Below, one piece after another: positions 43,073-55,423 of a stretch of DNA of 64,000 bases. The stretch's first letter is position 1; each line of letters starts with the position of its first letter. The notes under the pieces are model-generated. The model saw only the letters and a list, made by a program, of their open reading frames with translations, did not search any database and was not told where the DNA came from. Origin of the DNA: Adiantum capillus-veneris (taxonomy: Eukaryota; Streptophyta; Polypodiopsida; Polypodiales; Pteridaceae); contig CM043950.1 of the NCBI GenBank assembly GCA_014529385.2, forward strand, positions 64,560,935 to 64,624,934, read 5' to 3'. A program made the translations under genes and the position numbers.

Positions 43073-43470
43073 CTTGTCAATTGGTTTGTAAGTGCTTGCC
43101 TGGGGATTTGTTATTAGTGCTTATCAAGTAGCCTATAAGTACTTGTCAAGTGGTCTTAAAGTGCTTCTCTTAAGATTGAAAGTGCTTGACAAGTGGTCTT
43201 TAAGTGCTTTGCAAGTGGTCCTAAAGTGCTTGTCTAGTGGCCTAAAAGTGCTTACCAAGTGGTCATAAAGTACTTGTTCAATTACTTAAAAGTGCCTGTC
43301 AAGTGGCAAGAAAGTGCTTATCAAGTAGTCTAAAAGTGCTTGTCAAGTGACCCAAAAGTGCTTGTCAAGTGGTCTAAAAGTTTTCACCAAGTGATTGTCA
43401 AGTGGGCTGAATGTGCTTCCAAGTGGTTCATAGTGCTCTCTGAGTGGCTTGAAAGTACTTATATGTGGTG
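43073..43470 (+). repeat. 22-bp minisatellite
   Basis: About 17 degenerate tandem copies of a 22-base unit close to AAAAGTGCTTGTCAAGTGGT plus two bases. The 3' copies are the most diverged. Reading frames inside are chance. Confidence 0.92.
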
Positions 43471-43499
43471 CGAAGGTGGTAGACATTGCTGTCAAAGAT

Positions 43500-44954
43500 A
43501 TGACCGTGTTAGGGGAGTGCTTAAAAGTTAGAACTTACAAGTTCTCCTTTGGGGGCATGCTATTATAGGTTTGTTCAAATACACCATTCAAGAATTCATA
43601 TACATTAGACTCACCTTCCACCAGGCACATCCAAAACCCAATGCATCACACCAAGTGGGAGTAGCTAAAAGCGGGGGGCTGTCATCCAAAAGGATGTAGG
43701 TATCATCATGCCCATTTACCTTGTTGTAGAAGAGTCGAGTTTTTTTTAATACAATTATGCCATCCATTCCTTTTAGATTTTATGGTCAAGCACTTGATGT
43801 TAGTGCACTTCAAGATGTAGAAGTCTTCACATGATCCTTCTACATTCACTCTGCAAAGTTTTGGCCAACCATCAAGGCATCACTCATGTATCATGGTGGC
43901 CATCATACATGGGTGCTCCTGGTAACTCTTCATCTCACTCAATGATCCTCTATTGGTTTCATAATTGATATTGGATTGTATCCACAAGTACTCCCGCCCC
44001 TCGATGTGGTCTTTGTTTACACATCTCCTCCATCGGCCTTTCATGCACGCATGACAAAATCAGGGGAGTGATCTACACCTTAGCCCATGCATATCTAATT
44101 GACTGTAGCCATTGACATAGTGGAAGGATTGAGACCCTTTGATCCACATGCAATCCCACTCTTTGTCTTTGTCTACATCACCGAGCTTGACCTCCCTGAA
44201 CAGACAATCAATCCTCTTCCTTGTCAATGGACATTATTTCTAAAGGGTTGTGCTAAGGAATGCAACTACACATGAAGCGTTATGTAATACCCATCTGTTA
44301 GATTTCAAGTTCTCTTATGTAAGAGCTATTTTGAGCATTGCACCAGCCCATTGTGCTTGCCCTTTCCATGGCCAGATGCAAAGAAACTGTGCATCATCTC
44401 AATAGTTGTGATATTGAAGTATCTAGCTACTACAAAATAGAATCAGTCCCATGCTTTGAATTGTGAAGGCACACCATCAGAACATCACACTGCACTACTC
44501 ATTCCATAGACCTTTACTCACAACACTTCTCTTTCTCTCTCTTTGCAACATAGAACATAGCCGGTTTTGTGTACACCCACACATGCACTCGACATCATAA
44601 ATTGTACAAGAGCAATAAAAAAAGAAGGGGGAATGAACACAACACGTGCCAATAATGCTCAAAATAACCTATTTACAAGGCCTGTGCATAAACCAAAGAA
44701 GCCCCCACAAAATGTTTTTTGTAGTCTCCTATAGAGGGCTTTGCAACCTTTTGGAAACTTGCATTGGATTGGTCCATTTAGGCATCCCTACTAGGAATTT
44801 TTTAAGGGACGGTAACTCCTCTCTCTCTTAGCACATGGGGTTGCCCTTTTACTCAAAAGGGGGGGGGGGGGGGGGGGGGGGGGGGCAACGACTGCACCGT
44901 CTTTGATCCCTTGCACAAGTTAACCCTCATAAAAGCCTAGGGGTCCCGCCAATC
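43500..44954. other. Region without recognised gene; poly-G run
   Basis: About 1.45 kb with no supported ORF. A homopolymer of about 27 G lies at 44859-44885. Confidence 0.55.
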
Positions 44955-45165
44955 ATAACTCATAATGTGTAGCCATAATGAGCATACTCTATAACTCGAC
45001 CACTGTGACCAAAACAATGGCTATAAAAAATGGGATAAATAAGAGCTATGGCTCTACAACATGTACAAGGGCAATGCGCATAAACCAATGCCGAAGAAAA
45101 GTGCACCAAACCTAGACCAAAAGGAGCTCCCAATGGGTAGAAAATGCTCTCAAAAGAGCTCAATA
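44955..45165. repeat. Dispersed repeat, inverted copy of 15690-15890
   Basis: See 15690-15890 for the match. Followed by sequence like the Copia-2 leader to about 45850. Confidence 0.65.
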
Positions 45166-46830
45166 GCACTCTAAAATCTCCACAATAGTGTAGCACACTA
45201 TGCTTTGCAATTGTCACACGGATGCAAGTCTCAATTGCCAAATGTACCTAGAATTTGTAGAGGGAGTGGGAGAACAACTCAACCACTACCAAAGCTCAAA
45301 TTTGGCTACCTATCACTCAGAGCCACACGAGCCTACATCTCATATGTACCCTTGCAAGTGTGGGTACATGAACACCACATGTCTGTGTGCAAAAAAACCA
45401 TTTGCTCATTAATGTGACTGTATGGAAATCTAGCCAAAAATATGGCGAGAATTCTAGGGAAAATTGGACAGAGTCTCCCCTATAAACAAAGCAAAATCTT
45501 AAGCAAAATATTAACCATAAACCGCATCAGTCAAACTGGAAGAAGGTATTGACCACTATAAAGTGACCAAAATCTATCAATAAAAGTTATGGAAAATTGA
45601 GAGTAAACCTTAACCACTATAGCCTTTGAAAGAAGACTCAAAACCATAAACCAAAACCACTACTCAATGCCAAAGAGTAATGCCAGAATGGCTCCAATAT
45701 GTCAGATACAATGGCAATCTCCACTCAATGTACACATATAGAGTGACTGCACATATTTAGGCACCAAAAGAGTTGCAACCCAAAAAACTGATCAATGCAA
45801 AAACAATGCTCTCAAGAGAGCTCACTATGTCATTTTTGGTATTTTGTAGACCTTCTATGCTTTTGATTGTTGGAGTAATATCAAAGATGTGGTTACGCTC
45901 TTGAGTTTGCAACAGTAATGGCCATGGAGAATTATGCTTACAACTATCAAAGCTAAGTTTATTTTTGTTTATTTTAGTTATTTAAATTCTTCTTTGAGGT
46001 GTTAAGTGTGAGTGCTCTTTGCATGAAAGGGTTCTTCCTTAATTGGCAATGATAACATGAATCGCACATGCTATGTAGATACTATTTGTAGAATTGTGTA
46101 AATATTATAGTATTCTAAAGAAGAATAAAAAAGGGGGAAAATTGAAGTGCAAATTATGTGAGATTTATGGCAAGGAAAAGAAGTAGAACAAGAATTTTCT
46201 TAGAGGGACTTTCCACAAGAAGAAAAACATTTCTTCTTGTGTATACCAGCTTGGGATAATATCGATATGTATTAAAAAAAAATAAAAAAATGTAGTTGCA
46301 TGAAAATGTTCTCGGCTCAAAAGAAGAAGTAGAACAAGAAGAAATTTTAGTGTTTTCGGATCATTTCCAACAAGAGACCTCACAAACCTATTTGATGAGT
46401 CTTGAACTTGCAAATAAATACTCAAGATGAAAACAAGATAGCCAATTTTTCTACCATGTGTGGGACACAAACCCAACAACCCATGACATAATATCAAGTG
46501 GTTTGTATATCTGATTGTGCAATGGCAAGCAACCATAGTAGCTATACGTAGACAGAAAAGAGAGAGTAGCAGCACAAATTTCACAAAAACAATTGTCAAA
46601 ACTGCAAGGAGCACTTGGAAAGGTCAATGATGATTGTACTGATGTTGCTGTCCAGACGTGTCAGCAAGTGTCATGACAACTAGCACACACCACCTAATTA
46701 CATGGATGCACTACTGTTGTTTGACCCACATGGTTGCAAGGTCATATTTCTTCATCTCTCTCTCTCTCCCTCTCATTTTCTACACATGTGTGCACACACA
46801 CACCCTCACTTGCCAACCACCACCAATCAT
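45166..46830. other. Probable dead copia leader and unassigned sequence
   Basis: 45400-45850 shares short blocks with the Copia-2 leader (7140-7230 and 6690-6720), for example CACCAAAAG, CTCAAGAGAGCTCA and CAGAGTCTCC. The rest to 46830 has no supported gene. Confidence 0.4.

Positions 46831-46835
<5 letters not shown>

Positions 46836-46913
<78 letters not shown>
46836..46913. repeat. (CT)n microsatellite
   Basis: About 39 CT units. It makes Ser-Leu and Arg-Glu pseudo-ORFs. Confidence 0.97.
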
Positions 46914-46915
<2 letters not shown>

Positions 46916-47277
46916 CACTCCTTTGCAAGCATAACCTAGTAGCCACACCTAGCTCCAAAAATCTATTCAAAGAAACTTTTTCTAACCGACTCAACCTTTT
47001 TCCTTTTCATTCTTTGTTGCATGTGACATTCTATCACTCTCTTTGATTGGTGTGCCAACCTACTGTTCATAGCTGCAAGAAATAACAACTTCCCAACTAC
47101 GTGCATGCCTTTTGACACTCACCCACCCCTCACTCATAGCTCAAAGATGATGTGGTGCTCATTGATCATCTCTCTCTCTCTCTCTCTCTAAATTATGTGC
47201 CCAAGGAGGAGGCAAGTCCCTCAAGAAAATAGGGATGCATGACCTATGATGCCAAGTTACAATTGAAAATATTCCTT

Positions 47278-48445
47278 TGAAATTGCACTGGATACCCATG
47301 GAATGCGGGGGTTGGCATTGATGAACTTACAAGCAAAGACGGTGTTGTTCTTCTTGTTGAAATTTGGGAGCATGATACACAAAGGATTAATGGCTTGGAG
47401 GATTACATTGTACATTCATTGATGTGGTCAAAAAATCTCAAGCAACAAAGAGGGAAAGGTGGGGTAGCATGTATGGTTAAGAAAGGATTGGAAGATTTTG
47501 TATCAATTGAGAAAGATGACAAGTACAAACGTTATGTATGGCAGAAAATTATGATAGCAAAAAGAGCACCCATTTTTGTACTCGGTTGCTACATTCCTCA
47601 TCATGGTTCCCCCTTTTATGCTTGTATGGATAGAGATCAGCCATTTTTTGATTTAGAAGAGGACATTGCTTATTTCAAAGGCGAAGGTGATGTTATTGTA
47701 TTTGGGGATATGAATGCTCACACAAAAAAATTGCAAGATGATACTCAACAATCTGATATGCCATACATTTCAAGGGAGTTGGAGGAAGTTCACTTGTGTG
47801 ATCGTACTTCAATGGATAAGAAAGAGCGACCACTATGAAAAGTTACTTTTACACATGTATAATAGCACGGGTATGCTCATTGTTGCCAATGGTATATCTT
47901 TGTGAAGTGGAACCATTTGATTTACATGTAGAAAACATAATGGGGATAGTGTGATTGATTTTATGCTACTCTTCAAAGCCATCATGTATCGCATAAAGAG
48001 TTTTATGTTTGGCCAAGGGACCCCGGAATCAGACCATCAAACCTTATGTATTGACCTTGCATGTGGAGAAGCAACTAAGCATGATAATCTCAGCCAAAGG
48101 GAAGAGAAGTTATCACTATGCATGGATTTCAAATGGGCACCAATGTACATTGAAATGGTTGAGCAAAAGTTATGGATGACAAAGCTTCAATATGATGCAT
48201 CATTGGAAACTAAATGGGAAGCTTTCAAGAAAGCTGTGTGTTCTTGTCCCGAAGAATGCTTTGTCATAAATCATCTCCATGGTATCACCAAAGATAGATC
48301 ACACAAAAGTTGGTTTGATAAAGAATGTCAAGATGCTCAAAAGTCGTTGATAAAGCTTGATGCAACTATGGACAAAGACAACTATGAAAGTCAGGTGCAT
48401 ACATACAAGGCATTGAGTCAAAACATTGAAGAAGATGGGAAGTAA
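47278..48445 (+). pseudogene. LINE endonuclease (EEP/APE family) and linker
   Basis: Makes the target nick. In order: an N-terminal WNAG in place of the usual WNxRG, VVLLVEIWEH (catalytic Glu), RGKGGVACMVKKGL, VLGCYIPHHGSPFY, VIVFGDMNAHTK (GDxNA motif). After a frame change near 47838 come FTCRKHNGDSVIDFMLLFKA and TPESDHQTLCIDLAC (SDH motif). All key endonuclease motifs are kept. The last 130 codons (48050-48445) are the usual linker to RT. Confidence 0.85.
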
Positions 48446-48499
48446 AGCAACAACTTTTTCAAGTCCAAGAAAAGGCACGTGCATGTAGAAGATTTTGGA

Positions 48500-49466
48500 G
48501 AAACTTGAGGGGCAAACGGGCTAAGAATTTTGGTAACTTGAGTATTCCGGATATGTACACACATTGTACGCAATTATATCAGCAACCAAATGCTGAAAAA
48601 TGTCATTTTATGGTTCACTCCCATCTATGCCCTCTTTTTTTACTATTGAGGATGTATGCGGTGGGCTTGAAAAGTTGGCCACTCGCAAAGCGGGAGATCT
48701 TCAAGGTATCAAGTCGAAGATGATCAAATGGATGGAAGATTTTACCCATGAGTGGATGTGTGTTATGTTCAATCTTTCATTTCAACATGGTATGCCTTAT
48801 GATTGGAGTACTAATTGGGTCAAGCCTTTGCATAAAGGAGGGGATGTAAAGAATGTAAACACCTACCAAACTATAATGATTAGGTCTTTCATAGAAAAGT
48901 TGTTTGGGTGCATAATGGAGATGAAATTGAGTGATTGGAATGAAGAGAATGATAAGCGTGCAAAAGGACAAGCAGGTTTTTGTCGATGCGATAGCACCAT
49001 TGATCATCTTGTCACTCTTTGTGTTCTCATGGAGGAAAGTCGGTTGAAAGGAAAGTGATTGTATTGTTGTTTTGTGGACTTTAAGAAAGCCTTTGATATG
49101 ATTTCACGTAACAATTTGTGGAGAAGGATGGAAGAACTCCAAGTGCCAAGTGAGTTTATGCTTGCAGTTTCTGGAATCTATGAGAAAGTGATGTGTCAAT
49201 TGCGCATGGGAAGAGGAGTTTCAAAACAATTTATAAGCACTATTGAGGTTAAACAAGGATGCCCATTGTCACCAACTCTCTTTGGTCTATGCATCGATCA
49301 ATTGGAACAAATGGTACATGACTTTATGCAAGAAGAAGGCATTGAAGAGGTCACTATTTGCAATGCGGTAATCATGATTTTGTTGTATGTGGATCATACA
49401 GTGCTAACACACACTTTAGAAGATGCAAAAAAGATTATGGTTGTCCTTGAGAACTTGTTTGCATAG
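48500..49466 (+). pseudogene. LINE reverse transcriptase (active site mutated)
   Basis: Two ORFs in one frame, separated by a single TGA at 49056-49058. Upstream: WSTNWVKPLHKGGDVKNVNT, FIEKLFGCIMEMKLSDW, GQAGFCRCDSTIDHL. Downstream: FVDFKKAFDMISRNNLW (first catalytic Asp, D7 of the second fragment), GIYEKVMCQLRMGRGV, VKQGCPLSPTLFGLCIDQLE, then LLYVDHTVL, where YADD-like sequence is expected. The second Asp of this box (residue 113) is His. The polymerase should be inactive even without the nonsense codon. Confidence 0.9.
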
Positions 49467-50150
49467 TGGGCTGATTGTGAATGAATCCAAAACAAAGGTT
49501 ATGCTTGTGAAAATCAACCATAGCGAGAAGCCATGCATTGTGTACAACAACGAGACACTTGAAGTTGTGGAGAGCTTAAGTACCTTGGCCTTGAGGTTCC
49601 GTCCAATCACAAGTGGCATGAATGTACTATGCGTTGTGTGGAAGCGGGAAAGAGAGCATATTATGCACTTGAGAACGTGTAATACGGGAAACATCAAGTG
49701 TTGGGTTCTCAAGAAGTACCTTTTTGATGCATTGGTGACACCGGTCCTTCTTTATGGAGTTGAAGTGTGGAGCGGGAGCATCTCAAAGTCTACTTGGAAA
49801 GAGTTTGAGAATGTCCAAAAGCGTTTTTTTACAAACTTTCTCCAAGTTAAGACACAAACACCATATATGCTCCTACTTCTTGAGTCGAGATCTCTTCCAA
49901 TTGAGGTTATAAGCATGGAAATGGTTGTGGAGTCCATGATAAAGATGCGTCAAAACCCCTCACATTGACTTCCTACAATTGCATAGGAAGCAAGCAAAAA
50001 AGTTCAAAAGACGTATAAAGCAAGATCTTGAGCACGAGATGGATGCAAGACATAAAAAAGTGGTTTGGGAAACCATACTCACATTGACATGCTTGAGCCT
50101 ATCCCCTTGTCGATGATATGCACTATCGCAACCATTTGGCTTAGCTCCCA
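49423..50150 (+). pseudogene. LINE RT thumb and C-terminal region
   Basis: After a frameshift near 49466: SGLIVNESKTKVMLVK, a shortened strand, then KYLFDALVTPVLLYGVEVWS, WKEFENVQKRFFTNFLQVKT and PIEVISMEMVVESMIKMRQ. This is the normal C-terminal reading of this LINE type. Beyond 49968 it is broken by stops to about 50150. Confidence 0.8.
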
Positions 50151-50446
50151 TTTCCTTTGATGCGAGACAGGGCGTTGGGGCAATGGAGAAGAGTCAAATC
50201 AATTGTGCACATCATGCTCATTGCATGTTCGAGAGTTTGAGTCCCATCTGAGTACCACACTACTAGAGTACTCAGCTTTTGGTCACATCTGAACTTGCTT
50301 CTCTCACATTTTCAGCCATGACTTAGACCTACACACTTTCCTCTCCCAGTCATGGTGTGGCCTCTCCATTGCGACTCTCATCACCACAATTTTGGAGCGT
50401 AGATAGTCACTCCTCATCCATACACATACTACATCACATGCAGCTT

Positions 50447-50510
50447 TGGTCCCATAGGTCATATTTGACCTCCAAGGACGATAATAAAATCTCTCTCTGT
50501 CTCTCTCTTA
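50447..50510 (+). repeat. Terminal block with CT-rich tail, LINE 3' side
   Basis: TTTGGTCCCATAGGTCATAT...GGACGATAAT, then CT repeats. Nearly the same as 13105-13160. Confidence 0.62.
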
Positions 50511-51889
50511 TTCTGGTTATGCAAGGACAAGATATGTCTGTATGGACATGGGGCAACGTCAATAGGCATAGTAGTGTAGCATGGCGACAACATGGTGGTA
50601 GTAGGCTAGACGCGGTAAAATGCATTGTGATCAGAAGTAGTATAGGACAACGGGGAGGGGGGCAATAATCCAGCTAGTTGGATTTTTTTAAAGTGAAGCT
50701 AGTAGGCTACATAGCCAAGGTTATAAAATTGATAATAATAAATAATAAAAAAAGGGGCCTTATAGCCACTGATTTTCCCACAACCCTCTCTCACATCATC
50801 CCTATTTCCTAGACACCTCTCAACCCACCTTTGCCCCCCTATTGCACCAACATGGCATCCATTTGCCTCAAATATCTCTCCCAGTGGGACTCTAGTTATA
50901 ATATCCCTAACCAACTTATTGAATCATTCGAATTGCATTCAACCACTAGCTACATCCTTGTTATTTTTGAGCCTAATGGAACTCATTGATGCATAATCTA
51001 AAGAATTGAATTTATCTACTTCTATTGTGTGCTCAAATGTTGATCACTCTCACCAAACACGTAGAAGAGTAGACCAAAATTAATGTGATGGGATCATCTA
51101 AACTCCTCTGATATTTTTGATAAGATTCCTTGCCAATTATGGATTCTAAGTTGAAAGAAGAGGATAAAACTTACTCAATTTTGATGGTAGATCATAGAAG
51201 CAATAGTCGACACTCGCATGGAAGACAATGATGGAGATCCAAATACTCATGGTCGACATAAGAGAAGGTAAAGAAGATAGAGACATCATGACAGAGACAA
51301 AAAATACAAAAGCAATCCTAGCCACAATGATGGCCATAATCGCAAAGAGCTCTTCATTGATATGCTAAGTTGCAATCATTGATCTAAGATGGATACTTGC
51401 ATCCCAACATTCATGGGGCAATAAAAATCTCTCTCAGCAAGTTGAGGTTGTTGATGATGAAGACCGATATATTGACGAGAGAGGGGTTCTCTATCTTAGG
51501 ATGATAACTTGATCTTGTAGATGCTATGGGAATGACCGAAACCAAAGAGAAAGTTTACGAAGTAATTTGAGAGACCTCCACTAAAGAATGACCCACGAGC
51601 TAGATTCACATCCATGAAATAGCTAGAAAGAGTGCTTGTAGATGATCCTACGATGGGAGTGTAAAAGTTAATGACCAAAGAGGGGGAAAACTATTACATT
51701 AGGGAAGACGTAAGCCTAGTGGAACTTACCAACACCAAGAGAATGTATATGTATGTCTACCAATTTGGAACGGGTAAACAACATATTTTGGTAGATAGTA
51801 AAGGGCACGAGTATATGTACGCATACATGGTAGACATGGAAAAGCGTTCTTATTGGGGAGAATGATTTTCTATCATCTAATTAATTAAA
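50511..51889. other. Region without recognised gene
   Basis: No motif was recognised. The ORF at 51671-51865 (with KRMYMYVYQFGTGKQHILV) lies just upstream of the Gypsy-4 gag start and could be part of its leader. Confidence 0.5.
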
Positions 51890-52740
51890 ATGTCCCACAA
51901 AAAGGCTTTTGAAAAGGAGGTAAGTTTTATGGACCGAGTTAGTGAGATTCCACCCCATGTAGAGAGTACTCATAAAGCAGGATCAGGTAAACAAAAGTTC
52001 CAGATCCGTGGATGAGAAGGAGTCACTTGTCAAAACTAGAGCCTGGGTCATCCATGCCACACCCTACTGAAAGAGTGAGACCAAACATAACTATGAGAGA
52101 TGCACCTAGAGCTACATTGAGATTGTCAACATCCCCATATGAGGAAGCATTTGAAGGAGCTCCGCGAATGGTGAGATATGTTGCTAATTCAAGACCCAAG
52201 TTCCCGTCGCAAGTGGAAAAATTCATAGCTTTGAAGTACAATGGATCAAATGATCCCCATGCACATTCAAAATCTTTCAAACATGTATTGAGAGCTGAAT
52301 TTATCACTAATTTCCACATCCAGCTTGAAGCTCAAAGGCACATCCCTTACTTGGTTCCAACCCTTAAGATGGGAAGACTATGGGAATATAGAAGCATTGC
52401 TACAAGATTTCATAGAGGAGGTTTCCATGACAGGATCAAACACAATACTGTGTCACATATTCATTCCTTCAAGTAGAAAAAGGGTGATAAAATCCAAGAG
52501 TCTACTTTGCAATTCAAGAAATACATTGAGAGGTGTCCACCACATGAGAAACCTCAAGAGGATCACCAAGCTGTATTGTTCATAGAGGGGCTCAAGAACG
52601 AGCATATCAAGAAGGACTTGCAATTGAAAAAATGTATGGTGTTGGACGAGGTCATAAAAGAAGTCATCTACCTAGTGGACAACTGCCGAATTTATGGAGA
52701 AGTGTCACAAGATGCATATGCAAATCTTTTAGATTCTTGA
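51890..52740 (+). pseudogene. Gypsy-4 gag
   Basis: ATG at 51890 reads MSHKKAFEKEVSFMDRVSEI and stops at about 52014. The gag domain follows in other frames: KFIALKYNGSNDPHAHSKSF, KHVLRAEFITNFHIQLEA, LTWFQPLRWEDYGNIEALLQ, NTVSHIHSFK, then KYIERCPPHEKPQEDHQAVL and VDNCRIYGEVSQDAYANLLD, ending at 52740. The order is right across three frames. Confidence 0.85.
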
Positions 52741-53870
52741 TCTACAGCTAGTGGATCAAGTACGACAAAAATTCCACCACATCAGCAAACACCCATGAAC
52801 ACCGAACAACTTGCAAATAAACTTCTTAGGAGAATGGGACAAAAGTTGGGAGTTTAGAACTAGAGAGTATCATCATTGAGGCGATGCTTAATTTGTGGAG
52901 AAGACTATCATACACAACAATGCAATAAGTTGCCGCAACCATACCCTAAGCAGAAGTGGTGTGAAATTGAGAATAGGTGTACGAACCATGCCACTGAGGA
53001 ATGCCGCTATAATTGAGGGAAACTTTAAGAAAGTACTTATCAACCTAACCCTCAATACTAGCAAACAATGCCAACAAATCCTCAGTATCAACCAAATAGA
53101 CCAACACCACCACCACCTAGATATGCCTCCAATAAAATCACAACTAGTGCAAAATTTGTTAGTGCAAAATCAATTAGGAAATCCACACGAGATAGAGTGG
53201 AAGCTAAAGGATGCTACAACTGAACTCTCCCAAGACGAATCACATCAACTAGAAAAGCCCAAGTCTAGTGTTGTGCTAGAGGAAATACATGAGATTGAAT
53301 AGAACCTAAGTGAAACTAGGCCAAAGAAAGTTAGTTCTAGAGGTTTGGTGCTAGTTGACAACAAATTCAAGCCATCAATTTTGAAGGCACACGCAAAGCT
53401 AGATTGGACAATTGCCAGACAATGGAACATATATGGCTGACTTATCCTTATGCGGAATGGAAAAAGCTTTGACTAGAGACGTGCAAGAAGTTGATTGAGA
53501 CTGCTCAATCCCTTATGGAGAACTATAATAAGATCATGAAGTTTTAATTGCAAGCCAAAAGTGATAGGATATGATCAATGAATGAGACAAATAAAAAGAG
53601 TTGAAACACCATCTAGAGGAAGAAAAGGTAAACACTTATAAAATATACTTGGCAACTCAAGTGGCAGAGAACACTACGGGTGACTTTGTTTACCAGATAC
53701 CATCTAGTGTGCCAGAGGTCAAAGACGATCGGCATGAAAAACTTTGGAACCTGGTAAGGAAGACGAGATTTGAGAATAAAGAAAGGGGATCAACACCAAT
53801 TACTAAAGTCAACCCTTACAATGTCATGGCCATGCAATCCATGTATGGCGACCATGGTACATAGAAATTA
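52741..53870 (+). pseudogene. Gypsy-4 nucleocapsid and linker
   Basis: A zinc-binding pair near 52890-53000: CLICGEDYHTQQC and, further on, WCEIENRCTNHATEECRYN, of CX2CX4HX4C-like spacing. A Pro/Gln-rich region follows (TPPPPRYA). The later ORF 53601-53864 reads SVPEVKDDRHEKLWNLVRKT with no domain I can name, though it lies where the linker to protease should be. Confidence 0.65.
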
Positions 53871-54344
53871 GAGGATAGTAGGGAGGAAATATTTAGGGAG
53901 CCACCTTCTTACTTGAGTCCTTATGAAGGGAAATCTAATGTTGTGGCCTACCACCACAACGAGGAACCTTTAGACCAATCATAGATTATCAAGGGTTGTA
54001 AGAACTCATCTCAACACCAGTGAGTTGTACTCTAATGGTGGTCAAGATGCTACAAATCAAACCGCACATGTGGAAAATGTCTTGAGAAGATGGGAATCAG
54101 ACACCCAATTAAAACTTTAAACCAAGAAATGGAGGAGTGAAATCAAGCCAAAAAGGATACAGAGCCATTTTCCATAAACAAAGTTGATGATTACAAAGTG
54201 GGAAACACCACACTGCCCATAGAGCACCAAGGAGTAGAAACCATTGCAATCCCAGATAGCGAAGCGGGGGTTGCCATTGCTACTAAATTGATTTGGGAGA
54301 AATGGGGAAAACCTGCCCTTAGAAGAACATAGATGAGGCTGCCA

Positions 54345-54810
54345 TTAGGAAAAGTTTGGACTCTCAGAGGGGCCCTATAAGAATGTTTGACTTTGTCTCT
54401 CTTGTTCAAAGTGGGCAACTCGGTGAAGTCCATGATTGCTTTATCAAAACCTTATCAACCAACATATCATTGGAAAGATCTTAGAAAGTAGGTTCTAAAT
54501 CCCCAAACTCTGACAAATTTGGAGTTGATTTGTAGAAGTTATGACCTCCTCAGTGAAGTTGAAATGTGGGGAGAGATTCCATTTATAAAATGGAGTTGTC
54601 ACATCAAAAAATGGAATCTTCTAGAATATAAGGAAATTAATGGCATGCTATATATCATGGATAGATCTCAATGAGCACATTCTAATTCCAACAGGTCTAA
54701 CAAATTTTGATTTCATTTGTAAAAATTTTACTATGCATCCACTTTGGACAAGACAGAGAAAGTCAAAGTCCTTATAGAGCCCCTTTGAGAGTCCAATTTT
54801 TTCCTAATGA
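54345..54810. repeat. Inverted repeat of about 70 bases in the Gypsy-4 protease region
   Basis: 54345-54420 read on the minus strand matches 54738-54810 read on the plus strand. Both give YRAPLRVQ and FPN in translation. The loop is about 320 bases. It suggests a local inverted duplication. Confidence 0.7.
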
Positions 54811-55423
54811 ACTAGGTGATGGCTATATTGCAAAGCCAATTGGTATTTTGGAACAGGTGGTAATGAATTTTTGTGGAATTAAGTACGAACATATGTTTGA
54901 TGTAGTAGATTTTGGTACTAAGAATAATTATGATGTTATTCTAAGAAGGCCATTTGTGCAGCAGTTAAGGATGGTTCACGACTGGGGCTATGGTTATATC
55001 TACTTGCACCACATGGAGACCACTACCGGCATCAACATAATTGACCACAGGTACAAAGGTGTACAAACAACATCCATAGAGGACTTTGACTCTACAACTA
55101 TTACAGAGTTGGAAGTACCTGTATGGTTGAATTCTAAAGCTCACCTATGGATATGTGGAGCTTCAGACTATGAAAATTCTGTCAGAGACGAACGCAAGGG
55201 AGCCAGAAAAGATTTTGACTATATACCTGAGCCTTTACCTGAAATAATAATGGAACCCTTGGAGTGGACTCAAATTTTGGTCACCTTAAATGTGTGTGTC
55301 AATGAGATCATACCTACCAAATTTTGCAATGAAAATGGCTTGGACTTAGTACCTTTTTGCATGAGCCGAGTGAATTTAGAGAGAAATAACCGAGCAACAA
55401 TCAAGAATAATGAAGTGGAATGA
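54707..55423 (+). pseudogene. Gypsy-4 protease, C-terminal part, and spacer
   Basis: 238 open codons. IGILEQVVMNFCGIKYEHMF, DVVDFGTKNNYDVILRRPFV and QQLRMVHDWGYGYIYL match the later half of a gypsy retropepsin. The active-site Asp motif expected upstream was not found and is probably lost in the region of the inverted repeat. The rest (to MSRVNLERNNRATIKNNEVE) is unassigned spacer. Confidence 0.7.

Larger units (their letters stand above)
47278..50510 (+). mobile_element. LINE retrotransposon (endonuclease plus RT), broken
   Basis: A non-LTR element with APE-type endonuclease, then RT and a C-terminal region, all plus strand. Target-primed reverse transcription is the expected mechanism. No ORF1 was seen directly upstream and the 5' limit is uncertain, so the copy may be 5'-truncated. 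The 3' limit is set by the terminal block and CT-rich tract at 50447-50510 that also follow the ORF1-like relic at 12257-12963. Confidence 0.78.

Noticed and set aside
43073-43470. CRISPR-like array
   Set aside because: The units are contiguous 22-bp tandem repeats with no unique spacers, and the context is a plant nuclear genome.
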